Shown here in pieces: positions 34,742 to 43,950 of a stretch of DNA of 64,000 bases. A program made the position numbers and the translations under genes. This stretch comes from Bacteroidia bacterium. GTDB lineage: Bacteria; Bacteroidota; Bacteroidia; J057. Each line of letters starts with the position of its first letter. The stretch's first letter is position 1. The notes below the pieces were generated by a model. It searched no databases and had not been told where the DNA came from. It saw only the letters and a list, made by a program, of their open reading frames with translations. The stretch is from positions 86,316-150,315 of the forward strand of contig JAUIGE010000017.1 of the NCBI GenBank assembly GCA_030430205.1. Reading direction: 5' to 3'.

Positions 34742-37159
34742 TTATTTTACTTCCAGTAAAATTTCCTGTCCTTTCCATCCTTTAGCCTCAACCTTCAGTT
34801 TCACTTCTCCTGCTTCAGCTCCCGACTTCACAATGATCATCGCTTTTCCATAAAAAAGCTTCACCAGGTTCGCCTGAAAAGGCTCAAAAGACTGCGGATT
34901 GCCATTGCCTACGCCAGCGATGCTGCCAGCACCTTCGATGGATATCGAGAGTTGATCTGCTGCAAGGGGAGCAGGATTTCCTGCTTTATCGCGGGCCTCC
35001 ACGAGGATGTAGGATAAATCCATTCCGCCTTTTTCAATCACCTTCCGATCTGCCGAAAGGTACAGCTCCGCAGCGCGTCCCGCTGTTTTGAGCACTTTTT
35101 CGCCCAATACTTTTCCTTCCTTATAAGCAACTACTTTGAGTTCCCCTGCTTCATACACTACCTCCCGCCACATCAGACGAAATCTTTCAGGGGAAACATC
35201 AGAAGTAGGCTTTTTGCACTGCGTCCCCTGGGATTTTCCGTTGAGGAAAAGCTCCGCACAGTCGCCATTGGTATACACAAAAACGGGTGTTTTTTGCCCC
35301 ACACGATCCGGCCAGTTCCAGTGGGGAAGGATATGAATGGTTGTTTCATCCTGTTTCCAATAGCTTTTGTACAGGTAAAAACGATCCTTGGGGATGCCCA
35401 CCAGATCTACGATCCCGAAGTAGGAAGAACGCGAAGCGTCCCGGTCGGTCATGCCCATTTGCCTGACGGCTCGGTTGTCATAGGGCGTAGGTTCGCCCAG
35501 GTAATCGAAACCTGTCCAGACAAATTCGCCTGCGATATAGGGCTCATCCTGTTGCCACATGAAGTCATCATCGGCGATCTCTGCCCATTCGGGCGCATTG
35601 AGATCATAGGAACTGACCTGTAGGGATGGGGTAAAATCGGTTTGTTTTTCGGGCAATGGGAATTCATAAAAACCGCGTGTACTCACCGTGGAAGCAGATT
35701 CGCTGATGATAACGGCTTTGTTGGGTTCCATCTGCCGTGCCAGGCGGTAGCGGCGGGTATAGTTCCAGCTATGCACATCGTAGAGGTCAAAATGGCGCAG
35801 GGCTGCGCTTTTCCAACTGTCATTGACAAGGGTGGTGGGGCGGCTGGGGTCGTATTTGTTGACATAGTTCAACATGGTATGCAGGCGGTGAAAACCGTTG
35901 TCTTTATTCCATTGCACATCACCGATCTCGTTGCCGACACTCCACAAAATCACCGAAGGGTGATTTCTGTCCCTCACAACAAAGTTGTGGATATTGCGCT
36001 GCGCGAAAGCTTCAAAATCGGTCTCCGGACCGATATCGGCTTTGCCGTCGTACTTGTCGAAGACTTCGTTGAGGACGAGCAGACCCATGCGGTCGCAGAG
36101 TTCCAGCAGCTCCGGAGCTGCGGTATTGTGGCTGTTGCGGATGGCATTTGCGCCCATCTGCTGCATGATCTCCAGCTGGCGCTCCATGGCGCGGGGGTAG
36201 AAGGCCGCGCCCAGCGGGCCCTGATCATGGTGGAGGTTGACTCCCCGGAGCTGGACCCTTTTGTCATTCAAATAAAAACCATGATCCGCGTCAAAGCGAA
36301 TCGTCCTGACGCCAAAGGGCGTGCTGTAGCGATCTTTCACTACTCCATTGACCGTGATCGTGCTTTCTACGCGATAAAGGGTCGGATTTTCAATAGCCCA
36401 TCTTTGGGGATTGAGCAGGTCAAGGCTGCTTTCCAGCCTGGCGCTTTTGCCTGCAGCAATGACTTTGCCCACATGTCCTTCTGCTACCATCATGCCTTCC
36501 GGGCTGAGGATACGGTGAAAAAGGCTGATGGAGTCACCTTGCTCAGAGGTGTTCCTGACGTTCGTCGCAATCCGTACTTCCGCATAATGCGGCTTGACGA
36601 TAGGCGTGGTCACATAGGTGCCCCAGATATCAACATGCACGGGATCGACCATGAGCAATTGCACCTTGCGGTAGATGCCGGCACCGGGGTACCAGCGGCT
36701 GTCGTGCTTGCGGGTATCCGCCTGCACGGCAAGCAGGTTTTGGCCACCCACATTGACAAAATCGGTGATATCGACATAAAAGGAGTTATAGCCATAATCC
36801 CATTCGCCTACCAGGTGACCATTGAGGTAGACTTTGGGAAAAGCCATGACGCCATCAAAAATCAGGTAAAAATGCCTGGCATTTTCGGTAAGAGGGATGA
36901 CCAGCCTGCGGCGGTACCAGCCTTCGCCCTGCCAGGGTAATTTCCCTGTATTGCCGTTTCCTTCCAGGATAAAAGGGCCTTTGATAGCCCAGTCATGCGG
37001 CACCGTGACACTTTCCCAACTGGCATCATCCAATTCCGGAGAAGCACCATCTTCCTGCGCCCCCTGGAAAAATTTCCAGCCATCATGTAAAAGCGTAATT
37101 TCTCGTTCCTGCGCGAAACTGCCTGCCATCATACCAACAGCCAACGTCAGGAGAATCAT
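34742..37159 (-). CDS. Glycoside hydrolase family 2 beta-galactosidase-like enzyme
   Basis: 805 residues from the ATG at 37159, which opens a signal peptide (MILLTLAVGMMAGSFAQ). The GH2 layout is clear: sugar-binding domain (DGWKFFQGAQEDG, VPHDWAIKGPF, WYRRRLVIP), Ig-like domain, and TIM barrel with LRGVNLHHDQGPLG, SVGNEIGD (acid/base Glu) and YIAGEFVWTGFDYLGEPTPY (nucleophile Glu). It is exported and probably cleaves beta-galactosides or related glycans. The frame stays open 86 codons further upstream, but that part translates a MITE-like repeat, so it is not used. Confidence 0.93.
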   Translation of the reverse strand: MILLTLAVGMMAGSFAQEREITLLHDGWKFFQGAQEDGASPELDDASWESVTVPHDWAIKGPFILEGNGNTGKLPWQGEGWYRRRLVIPLTENARHFYLIFDGVMAFPKVYLNGHLVGEWDYGYNSFYVDITDFVNVGGQNLLAVQADTRKHDSRWYPGAGIYRKVQLLMVDPVHVDIWGTYVTTPIVKPHYAEVRIATNVRNTSEQGDSISLFHRILSPEGMMVAEGHVGKVIAAGKSARLESSLDLLNPQRWAIENPTLYRVESTITVNGVVKDRYSTPFGVRTIRFDADHGFYLNDKRVQLRGVNLHHDQGPLGAAFYPRAMERQLEIMQQMGANAIRNSHNTAAPELLELCDRMGLLVLNEVFDKYDGKADIGPETDFEAFAQRNIHNFVVRDRNHPSVILWSVGNEIGDVQWNKDNGFHRLHTMLNYVNKYDPSRPTTLVNDSWKSAALRHFDLYDVHSWNYTRRYRLARQMEPNKAVIISESASTVSTRGFYEFPLPEKQTDFTPSLQVSSYDLNAPEWAEIADDDFMWQQDEPYIAGEFVWTGFDYLGEPTPYDNRAVRQMGMTDRDASRSSYFGIVDLVGIPKDRFYLYKSYWKQDETTIHILPHWNWPDRVGQKTPVFVYTNGDCAELFLNGKSQGTQCKKPTSDVSPERFRLMWREVVYEAGELKVVAYKEGKVLGEKVLKTAGRAAELYLSADRKVIEKGGMDLSYILVEARDKAGNPAPLAADQLSISIEGAGSIAGVGNGNPQSFEPFQANLVKLFYGKAMIIVKSGAEAGEVKLKVEAKGWKGQEILLEVK

Positions 37160-37172
37160 TATTTTTTTCTTC

Positions 37173-37432
37173 AGTACTGGACAATTTTTCAGGAAAGTCC
37201 CCCAAAGTCCCGAAGGGACGCTATAATTTAGCATGGGGCAAAGCCCCATGAAGGTAAACGCCCCCAATAGAAGTCCTGAAAGGACGTCATACCTAATATA
37301 TCGCCCTTCCAGGGCTTTAAGACCAGGTGTGAATGTCCGAATGATCGGGCTTTGCCCGATCGTGGCATATGGCGTCCCTTCGGGACTTTGGGGATGTTCA
37401 TCATTCATGCGTTTCATTTTTTGTCCTGTACT
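37173..37432. mobile_element. MITE/REP-like element with terminal inverted repeats and six internal palindromes
   Basis: The 260-base segment is bounded by AGTACTGGACAA (37173-37184) and TTGTCCTGTACT (37421-37432), inverted repeats matching at 11 of 12 bases. Inside are six short perfect palindromes: 37207-37219, 37233-37249, 37273-37285, 37303-37315, 37344-37360 and 37374-37386. The outer ones are sequence-related in mirror order (GTCCCGAAGGGAC with GTCCCTTCGGGAC; ATGGGGCAAAGCCCCAT with ATCGGGCTTTGCCCGAT). No transposase and no clear target-site duplication are seen. It ends 14 bases from the GH2 start codon. Confidence 0.65.
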
Positions 37433-37445
37433 AAGATTTTTTTCA

Positions 37446-37495
37446 TAAAAAAAGGCTTTGTCAATTTGTGGTTAAACCCACAAGCTAACAAAGCC
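37446..37495 (-). terminator. Terminator of the PorU2-like gene
   Basis: On the minus strand GGCTTTGT/ACAAAGCC forms the outer stem, with an inner TGTGG/CCACA stem, followed by TTTTTTT. It lies 55 bases after the stop at 37551. Confidence 0.75.
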
Positions 37496-37507
37496 TCGTC
37501 TTTTCTT

Positions 37508-37555
37508 CAATCCTCAAATCTGCTAATCTGCAAATCTGCACATCAGCACATCATC
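37508..37555. repeat. Octamer-period repeat (ATCTGCAA type)
   Basis: Successive 8-base units ATCTGCTA ATCTGCAA ATCTGCAC ATCAGCAC precede the PorU2 stop codon. Related to 22497-22580 in opposite sense. Confidence 0.6.
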
Positions 37556-40500
37556 TCATCAAATACATCTTCCCCCAACCCTTATTGAAGTACTGAGAAG
37601 TGCCTTCATCCCGCAGGCTGTGATTATCGCCGGCTGACTCCAATACCACTCGGTAGAGGTAAACGCCATTGCCGAGGGGATCACCGTATTGGTCGGTGCC
37701 ATCCCAGGCGTAGTTGGTGATATTTTGCCCGATGGCCACATCGCCTTCTGCCAGCAGGTCAATGACTTTGACAAGCTTGCCTGCGACGGTAAAGATGTGA
37801 ATCTGAAATTTGGTTGGGATATCCTGCCCGGTGAGGGTATAGACAAAGCGGGTAGAAGTGGAAAAAGGATTGGGATAATTCACCACATGTGTGATAGTGG
37901 CCTCATTGATCACTTTGAAGCTGATCTGGTAGTAGGAATTATTGCCGGAGGAATTGCCTTTTTGATCCCTGCCCTGAACAGCCAGAACGTATTCGCCATC
38001 TTCGAGGGCCTCTACAAATCCCGGGCGGAAAAGGACTTCCGCTTTATTCTCCGGCAGATTTGCCGGCCTCCATTCCACCAGTGGATTATTGCTATTGATC
38101 GCAACGCGGTTGTTGCTATTGGGGCTTTCTCCCGGGCGGCTTTCGTAGAAATATACCTCGAAATTGGAGGTGTCATTCATCGCGATGTAGGGATTCTCAT
38201 CATTCACCTGAATGAGGATTTCCGGCCTTGGAGAGACGATATCGCCATCTATGATGCGCTTGCCATCGAAGGTCACATCGAGGATGGGATTGAGTTTGTC
38301 AACCAATACATGAAACGGCTGGATATAGGTATTGTTAAACGTATGACGTTCGGGTTGATCGTTGTCTGGATTGATTGCCACGACCAGACTCACATCTCCT
38401 TCCAGCTTTTTTGCCAGGGTATTGAAAGTGTACTCAAACTCTAGGCGGCCTCCGGCAGGCAGTGGTGCTATGCGTATGCTGTCCAGGGTCACCGTATTCC
38501 GATCAGGTCTGATAGCCGAAAACTTTACTTTCAGGCTGTCCATATTCAAATCTGACACATTGAGTGCGCCCATCCGGATATAAATATCCTGTCCTTCCTG
38601 TACCGTATCGCTTTCAAAAGCGAAGTTGTTGAGGGGATCTACCACTGCATCAGGTGCGGGTAGGAAGAGTACATGCCAGTTGTCCAACTGAGGAGCAGTG
38701 CGGTTGACACTGTCTTTCAGGTATGCCTGAAGGCGCAGATAGGGAAACCTCTTGGCATCTATCATACTCAGGTCAACGCTATTTCCCGGCTCAGCGCCGG
38801 AGATAAAGAGCGTGTCTGTGTTGTTATTTCGAATACCGACTACCTGGAGTTGGATTTCTTCCCTTACGGGCTTATCGAGGGATTTCCATCCCCAAAACAT
38901 CTGCTCCCAATTTAAGGCAGGGCCTATCAGCGTGGAGAGGATTTTGCCATCACTTAGAGGTGTTTTGAGGTCCTCATCAATTTTGTATTTCACGCCACTG
39001 TTGGGAGCCAGGACTTCGATAGCACTAGCGGGGAAATTATTTTTACCCATAATCAGGAAAGTGCCGCCATTGGGGAGGTTGCGAATGGCAGATGTGCCGC
39101 CAATATCTTCAACGATGTCAAAAAACTCCTCAGGCCAGGTCGAAATATTGGGTATTTCAGCGCCCGCAAGGATGACATAGTCGCCATCTTTGAGGCCCCT
39201 GATGACATTTCTCAGTTGATACAGCTCATCGTCAATGTCTCCTATGAGACGCATACGCTGAAGCACAGGGACTTTAGAAAAAGTAGGTTTCAGGCTATCC
39301 TTGCTGATGACTGTATAGTACAAAAAGCCTCCTCCCATGTTGATATCCGTGGCGTTTGCATTGTCAAAACTAAAGGTAAACTGGTTGACACGGGGATCGG
39401 ATTTTGGAAAAATCTCAAAGGTATAATTTCGGCTAAACAGATCGAAATCCCAGCTTTGCTGGATGAGGTTGAGTTCTACTCTTTCTGATTCATCCTTGAT
39501 GAATTGGGGAGCCTGTGATTGCGCCCATCCATCGCGGTTGGCGATGTACTTGAATGAGGAAGTCCCCCAGATACTGGGCTCCACATCCATCAGGCGCACG
39601 CGCCAATAGTATACCTGGCTGTCAGCCAGGGTAAAGGGGACATCCCAGCGGGCATAAGTGGCATTGCCTTCTACAGGCGATGATGTGCGCTTGGCGGGAG
39701 AAGTAAATTCGTGATTCGTGTCTATTTCGAATAGGTAGCGCACCTTTTCATCCCGTGTCATAAAAAAGGCAGATGCATCCAGGTGAACCTGATTTTTGCC
39801 TACTATGGCATATTCAGTGGGGTATAAAGTTGCCGGAATATTCCCCGGAATGATGCGGTCTACCCAGACCTGGTTATTGTTTTCATCGGTCTCTGCGATA
39901 GAATCCCGGGCATCTACAAAGATATTGAAGCGGTTTTCGCCAGCCATCAGGTCTTCAGCAGGATTGAATAGCGTTATGGCCAGGGTATCCCGATTTTTGA
40001 CCATGGGAAAAGTATAATACCCATGAAAATGTTCTGTCCTGTCAGGCAATAATTGGCTGATAGAAATGTCAAAAGAATCAGCTACAGCGAGCCCTTCATT
40101 CCGGACAATGAGGTTGATCTGAAAGGAGTCATCCTGTGACGTAAAGTTGGGTGGCGTAAAGAAAACACCAGATTGGTCTATGGCAAGGTCAGCTTTTTTG
40201 GGATAATACAGGCGTATCGCCGGATCCCCCTGCAGGTTCATCTGCCTGGCATGGTTGCGGTATTGGACCCCGGGCAGGGAGTCGGCATAGCGGGCTGTGG
40301 TACGCTGGACCACGAGCCCGAAGGGCTTGTCCAGCATCTCTTCAAAACGGAAAGGGTAAAGGACCCTGCCATAGTCTCTGAGCGGGTTGAGGTAGCCTGC
40401 ACTGGAGTTGGCAAGGTAGGCGATGCAGCCTCTTTCGGGCTCTTTGACCCACCTTTCCCCAAAGCTCTCCCTGCCCGCAAAGTCTCCTCCATAGCAACCC

Positions 40501-42509
40501 ATGGCTAACATGATAGGGTAGCGGCCATAGTTGTTGTATTCAAATGCTTCAGAAATGTTGATGTCCAGCAGGTTGCTCGAAGAGTGACCAAAGAAGTGAA
40601 CCATGGACACCCCCCTGGAGATTTCGGCATGATAGGGGGCATTATTGGATTGATCTATTCCCTGGGTACTTTTTTGAAAGTAAATGGGATCTCCTCCGTA
40701 AGGGCCATTTTCAAATTTATTGATAAAAAACGTAAAGGCATTTTTAATGGCACTTTGCTCTCCGGGAGTAGCTCCTCCTCCCAGGAAGACGGCCCGTTTC
40801 ATCCAGGGCTCGAAGGGCGTATATTCGTATTCTTTTACTTTATTCAGGTAAGCAAATCCTTCGTCATCATCATAAACGTTCACCCTGCCGACTGCAGCAC
40901 CGGGGGTAATGTCAGTTGAATTTTGGTCATAGTGGCCCACAAACTCATGGTCACTGGCCGGATAGCCGAATGTTGGGACAAGGTTGTCATCAAAGCCTCG
41001 GTTCCAGGTTCTTCCTTTTCCCAAAAACAAGAAAAAACGTGGCTTTGTCTGCCAGTTGTCGAGGGCATCTTTACAAAAGCGCTTGATGGCCCATGGCGTG
41101 TGAGAACCATAGCCATATTCATCAAAAATATCTTCAACATATACCAGCTTGATACTCATGGGATTGGCTGTGCAAGTGTCTCTGTATTGGTAGTAAGCTT
41201 CGGCAGAAGCACTCAGTTGGCGATTGGAAATGATAACAAACTCAGCACCTTGGGCACGATCATGTAACTTACTGAGGCTGGCGGCTTCAATTTCTGGCTT
41301 CAAAATACCTTTATCGGTGGCTATAAAAATATCGCGACGGGGGTTATTGCTACTAAAAACAATGACTTCGGCTGTATTAGAAGAGGTCATAAGCCCACGG
41401 CTTCGTACGCCACTGCTCAGGTCATACGCGAAGACGCTATCAGTGCCCGGAGCATTGCTAAAACGAAAATGGGAACGGCTACTTTTGTCCCAACCGGTAA
41501 TTTTTACCGTGCTTTCGTTTATCATGTCAAATTTTCGCAAATAGGTGATCGCTGCCCAACACAAATGATTGTTGTCGGTAGGCGCACGCAAAGCATGAAA
41601 ATCGAGGTCAGTGGTTGCGCTGAGGTTGGTGACGTGCTCACGGGTGTAGGTATGCGTATAAATGCTGAAATGCTCAATCAGGCTATCTACCAGGGGTGTG
41701 CTGGTGTTTCCATTGACATACATCCGCAAATGGTGCTCTGTATTGGATCTGGCAAATACCCGTGCTTCGATCTGGAAAGGTTGTCCATTGTTTGCGGCAG
41801 CAGGGGTGTTCAGTCTAAAGGAGGTGGGGGTATTGTTTTGAGGTTTGTATGAAAAAGACTTATAGGAAATGATTCCTTCTCCAGTCACAAAGTCTGTATT
41901 CAGCGAGTGAAAAGAATCATAAGGCCCTCCTCCTCCAATAACATGGATGCCTGCCAGGGGATTATTTGTCGGGTATTCCGGCTTAAAATCAATGAAGGCC
42001 CGATAGGGAAAAACACTTTCAGCGGGAAGCTGAGAGTATGCCAGATCCAAATGATCAAAATATCTCCTACCGGGCTGGGACTGACTCCAGGTCAGAAAAT
42101 AGGCGGATTTATCCGTATAAATGGAGCGATGGATATTGGGCTGACTCTTTGGAGAATGAACACCCGAGGTAGGATCCCGATACATGATAGAATCTACCCT
42201 GCCGTCATTGAGATTGCCATAAAACTCAACATAGTTGAGTTGGCCGTTGCTTTGTGTCACGAAGATGGGAATCTCCTTCCCCCGATGGTACATCTGAAGG
42301 AACTTCGGGTCGACTCCTGTGAGATCAAAGCCTGCATTGGACAGATCTTGTCGGCTTAGCCGATAGATTCCTTCCTGTTCAACCACCAGTTTGATAAAAG
42401 TGCGGTTGGGGTTGTTTTTGTACCATTGATTGCCCAGGTCAAAATTTTGTCCGGCCATTTGTCCCATGGCCAGGAGACTTATCAGGAAGGAAAAGTAAAA
42501 TCTTTTCAT
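37551..42509 (-). CDS. porU2: Putative type IX secretion sortase PorU2 (C25 gingipain-like)
   Basis: 1652 residues with a signal peptide (MKRFYFSFLISLLAMGQMAGQ). The C25 peptidase domain is marked by MVHFFGHSS (His642) and MLAMGCYGG (Cys672), a spacing close to the gingipain catalytic pair. Long beta-rich Ig-like regions follow, and the C-terminus (NYPNPFSTSTRFVYTL, AWDGTDQYGDPLGNGVYLYR) is a FlgD-like sorting domain. PorU-type proteins cleave T9SS signals and attach cargo to the surface; the large size and C-terminal domain fit the PorU2 group. It follows the porV2-like gene on the same strand, supporting this reading. Confidence 0.85.
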   Translation of the reverse strand: MKRFYFSFLISLLAMGQMAGQNFDLGNQWYKNNPNRTFIKLVVEQEGIYRLSRQDLSNAGFDLTGVDPKFLQMYHRGKEIPIFVTQSNGQLNYVEFYGNLNDGRVDSIMYRDPTSGVHSPKSQPNIHRSIYTDKSAYFLTWSQSQPGRRYFDHLDLAYSQLPAESVFPYRAFIDFKPEYPTNNPLAGIHVIGGGGPYDSFHSLNTDFVTGEGIISYKSFSYKPQNNTPTSFRLNTPAAANNGQPFQIEARVFARSNTEHHLRMYVNGNTSTPLVDSLIEHFSIYTHTYTREHVTNLSATTDLDFHALRAPTDNNHLCWAAITYLRKFDMINESTVKITGWDKSSRSHFRFSNAPGTDSVFAYDLSSGVRSRGLMTSSNTAEVIVFSSNNPRRDIFIATDKGILKPEIEAASLSKLHDRAQGAEFVIISNRQLSASAEAYYQYRDTCTANPMSIKLVYVEDIFDEYGYGSHTPWAIKRFCKDALDNWQTKPRFFLFLGKGRTWNRGFDDNLVPTFGYPASDHEFVGHYDQNSTDITPGAAVGRVNVYDDDEGFAYLNKVKEYEYTPFEPWMKRAVFLGGGATPGEQSAIKNAFTFFINKFENGPYGGDPIYFQKSTQGIDQSNNAPYHAEISRGVSMVHFFGHSSSNLLDINISEAFEYNNYGRYPIMLAMGCYGGDFAGRESFGERWVKEPERGCIAYLANSSAGYLNPLRDYGRVLYPFRFEEMLDKPFGLVVQRTTARYADSLPGVQYRNHARQMNLQGDPAIRLYYPKKADLAIDQSGVFFTPPNFTSQDDSFQINLIVRNEGLAVADSFDISISQLLPDRTEHFHGYYTFPMVKNRDTLAITLFNPAEDLMAGENRFNIFVDARDSIAETDENNNQVWVDRIIPGNIPATLYPTEYAIVGKNQVHLDASAFFMTRDEKVRYLFEIDTNHEFTSPAKRTSSPVEGNATYARWDVPFTLADSQVYYWRVRLMDVEPSIWGTSSFKYIANRDGWAQSQAPQFIKDESERVELNLIQQSWDFDLFSRNYTFEIFPKSDPRVNQFTFSFDNANATDINMGGGFLYYTVISKDSLKPTFSKVPVLQRMRLIGDIDDELYQLRNVIRGLKDGDYVILAGAEIPNISTWPEEFFDIVEDIGGTSAIRNLPNGGTFLIMGKNNFPASAIEVLAPNSGVKYKIDEDLKTPLSDGKILSTLIGPALNWEQMFWGWKSLDKPVREEIQLQVVGIRNNNTDTLFISGAEPGNSVDLSMIDAKRFPYLRLQAYLKDSVNRTAPQLDNWHVLFLPAPDAVVDPLNNFAFESDTVQEGQDIYIRMGALNVSDLNMDSLKVKFSAIRPDRNTVTLDSIRIAPLPAGGRLEFEYTFNTLAKKLEGDVSLVVAINPDNDQPERHTFNNTYIQPFHVLVDKLNPILDVTFDGKRIIDGDIVSPRPEILIQVNDENPYIAMNDTSNFEVYFYESRPGESPNSNNRVAINSNNPLVEWRPANLPENKAEVLFRPGFVEALEDGEYVLAVQGRDQKGNSSGNNSYYQISFKVINEATITHVVNYPNPFSTSTRFVYTLTGQDIPTKFQIHIFTVAGKLVKVIDLLAEGDVAIGQNITNYAWDGTDQYGDPLGNGVYLYRVVLESAGDNHSLRDEGTSQYFNKGWGKMYLMR

Positions 42510-42520
42510 AAGTTATGGGT

Positions 42521-42592
42521 TGAGAAGCGGGAGGCGAGAAGCGGGGGGCGAGAAGCGAGACAAAACCCGAAACCCAAAACCCGAAACCCAAA
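42521..42592. repeat. Mixed GAGAAGC and CCCGAAA heptamer tract
   Basis: GAGAAGC/GGGAGGC units (about 42522-42560) are directly followed by CCCGAAA/CCCAAAA units (42565-42592), two repeat families side by side in the gap between porV2 and porU2. Confidence 0.88.
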
Positions 42593-42619
42593 ACTTCCAA
42601 AGCTCCCGGTTCTTCATAT

Positions 42620-43729
42620 TTACTTGATAAAAAACTTCAACGAAACAATGTGGCTTGTCAGGCTGGTCGAGAAGTCGCCAATATTGGCGAGGGCATAATC
42701 GAGCGTGAAATTTCGCAGTACAAAGCCCACCCCAGCGGTGGGGAAAATCTCGCTTACCGCATCGGTTTCGCTCAATTCGAGATACTGAAGGTTGTAAAAC
42801 CCTCCTCTCAAAAAAACGATTTCCCGTCCATTGCCATCTCTGTAGCCCAACTCCAGACCCGCATGCGGGTCGAGGTTAAAACCTTCAGAACGAATCAGCG
42901 AGCTGACTCGTTTGCCATCAAAAAACATATCGGCATCCGCCGTGAGCGTCAGCCGCAGCCGGCGGCTCAGTTTCAGGTCATAAGCGACGCCCAAACGCGC
43001 CGAAGGGCGCAGGATCTCTACGGAATTGGCAGGGATTTCCTGCCCGGTATTGATAAATTCCTGCTGGAAAGTCTCGGTATTGAAAGTCCAGGCTGTATAT
43101 GTCTGGGTAAAATCCCTCAGAACCAGGCCCAGGGAAAGCCCTTTTCTACGATAACGTAAACCGGCATCCAATCCGATGCCCCAGGCATTGGCAAATCGGC
43201 CCGCACCCCGGTAGATAACCTTGGCATTGGTCCCCAGGCTCAGGCCTGGGACGCGCGTCTGCCAACTGTAAGAAAACATCACGGCAAAGTCTGAAACGGA
43301 AAAACTTTGGATTTTATCTACATCAAAGCTGCCGTCAGGATCGCGAAATTGGAGCGTATTGGGGATGTCGTCTATCCCCAGTCGGATCATGGTGATGCCA
43401 AATCGCCGCTGATTGGAAGAGTCTACAGGCAGCGAAAAGCCCAGGTAGTTATAGTTCGCAATATTGGCGAAGTAGGCCGCATGCTGGAGCGAAAGCTCTG
43501 GTGTGCCGCTGAAGCCATCGCCTACCAGGCCAGCCGGATTCCAATATCCGGCAGTGACATCATCGGCGATAGCCGTCTGGGCGTTGCCCATGGCTGCGGC
43601 GCGTGCGCCGACACCGATGTTCAGAAACTCATTGGCATGCTTGCGCGCTTCGCTTTTTTTCTCCTGTGCCGAGAGGGAGAGAGAAAGTAAAGCTGCAAAA
43701 ACAAAAATACTTATGTGTAAAAATTTCAT
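42620..43729 (-). CDS. porV2: Putative type IX secretion protein PorV2 (PorV/PorQ family)
   Basis: About 369 residues; the ATG at 43729 (MKFLHISIF) gives the cleaner signal peptide, three codons inside a longer frame. EFLNIGVGARAAAMGNAQTA and VTAGYWNPAGL are the FadL/PorV family start, followed by barrel strands to the C-terminal SLKFFIK. PorV works with the PorU sortase at the outer membrane as a shuttle for cargo. The pairing with the C25 protein downstream, 110 bases away, supports a PorV2-PorU2 unit. Confidence 0.87.
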   Translation of the reverse strand: MKFLHISIFVFAALLSLSLSAQEKKSEARKHANEFLNIGVGARAAAMGNAQTAIADDVTAGYWNPAGLVGDGFSGTPELSLQHAAYFANIANYNYLGFSLPVDSSNQRRFGITMIRLGIDDIPNTLQFRDPDGSFDVDKIQSFSVSDFAVMFSYSWQTRVPGLSLGTNAKVIYRGAGRFANAWGIGLDAGLRYRRKGLSLGLVLRDFTQTYTAWTFNTETFQQEFINTGQEIPANSVEILRPSARLGVAYDLKLSRRLRLTLTADADMFFDGKRVSSLIRSEGFNLDPHAGLELGYRDGNGREIVFLRGGFYNLQYLELSETDAVSEIFPTAGVGFVLRNFTLDYALANIGDFSTSLTSHIVSLKFFIK

Positions 43730-43825
43730 AGACAACATTCTTGGCTGAAAGACCTTGCTTTCAAAATTAGGAACTTAGCTGGATTAATTACATACCAAAA
43801 AAAAGGTATGAGTGAGCTGTTAAAA

Positions 43826-43853
43826 GTTCGCAGTTTGCAATAGGCGGTTTACA
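43826..43853. repeat. Short GTTTGCA-type heptamer repeat
   Basis: GTTCGCA GTTTGCA ATAGGCG GTTTACA are four 7-base units in the gap between the PorV2-like gene and the hypothetical gene. The units resemble the GGCAG class. Confidence 0.5.
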
Positions 43854-43950
43854 GAAGGAATTTAAAGGAAATCCACACGCTTTAATTTAGAGCAAATTAC
43901 ATGCCCTTATCAGAGGTGGTCTTTTGTAAATATAAGGAATGATTTTGACC

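Noticed and set aside
35642..36940. 432-residue open frame on the plus strand
   Set aside because: Antisense to the GH2 catalytic region; no family features, no promoter or start context.
37160..37417. 86-codon N-terminal extension of the GH2 enzyme
   Set aside because: It translates the MITE-like element, and the internal ATG at 37159 begins a proper signal peptide.
37173..37432. Full insertion sequence
   Set aside because: No transposase frame fits in 260 bases, and no clear target-site duplication is seen, so only a non-autonomous element is proposed.
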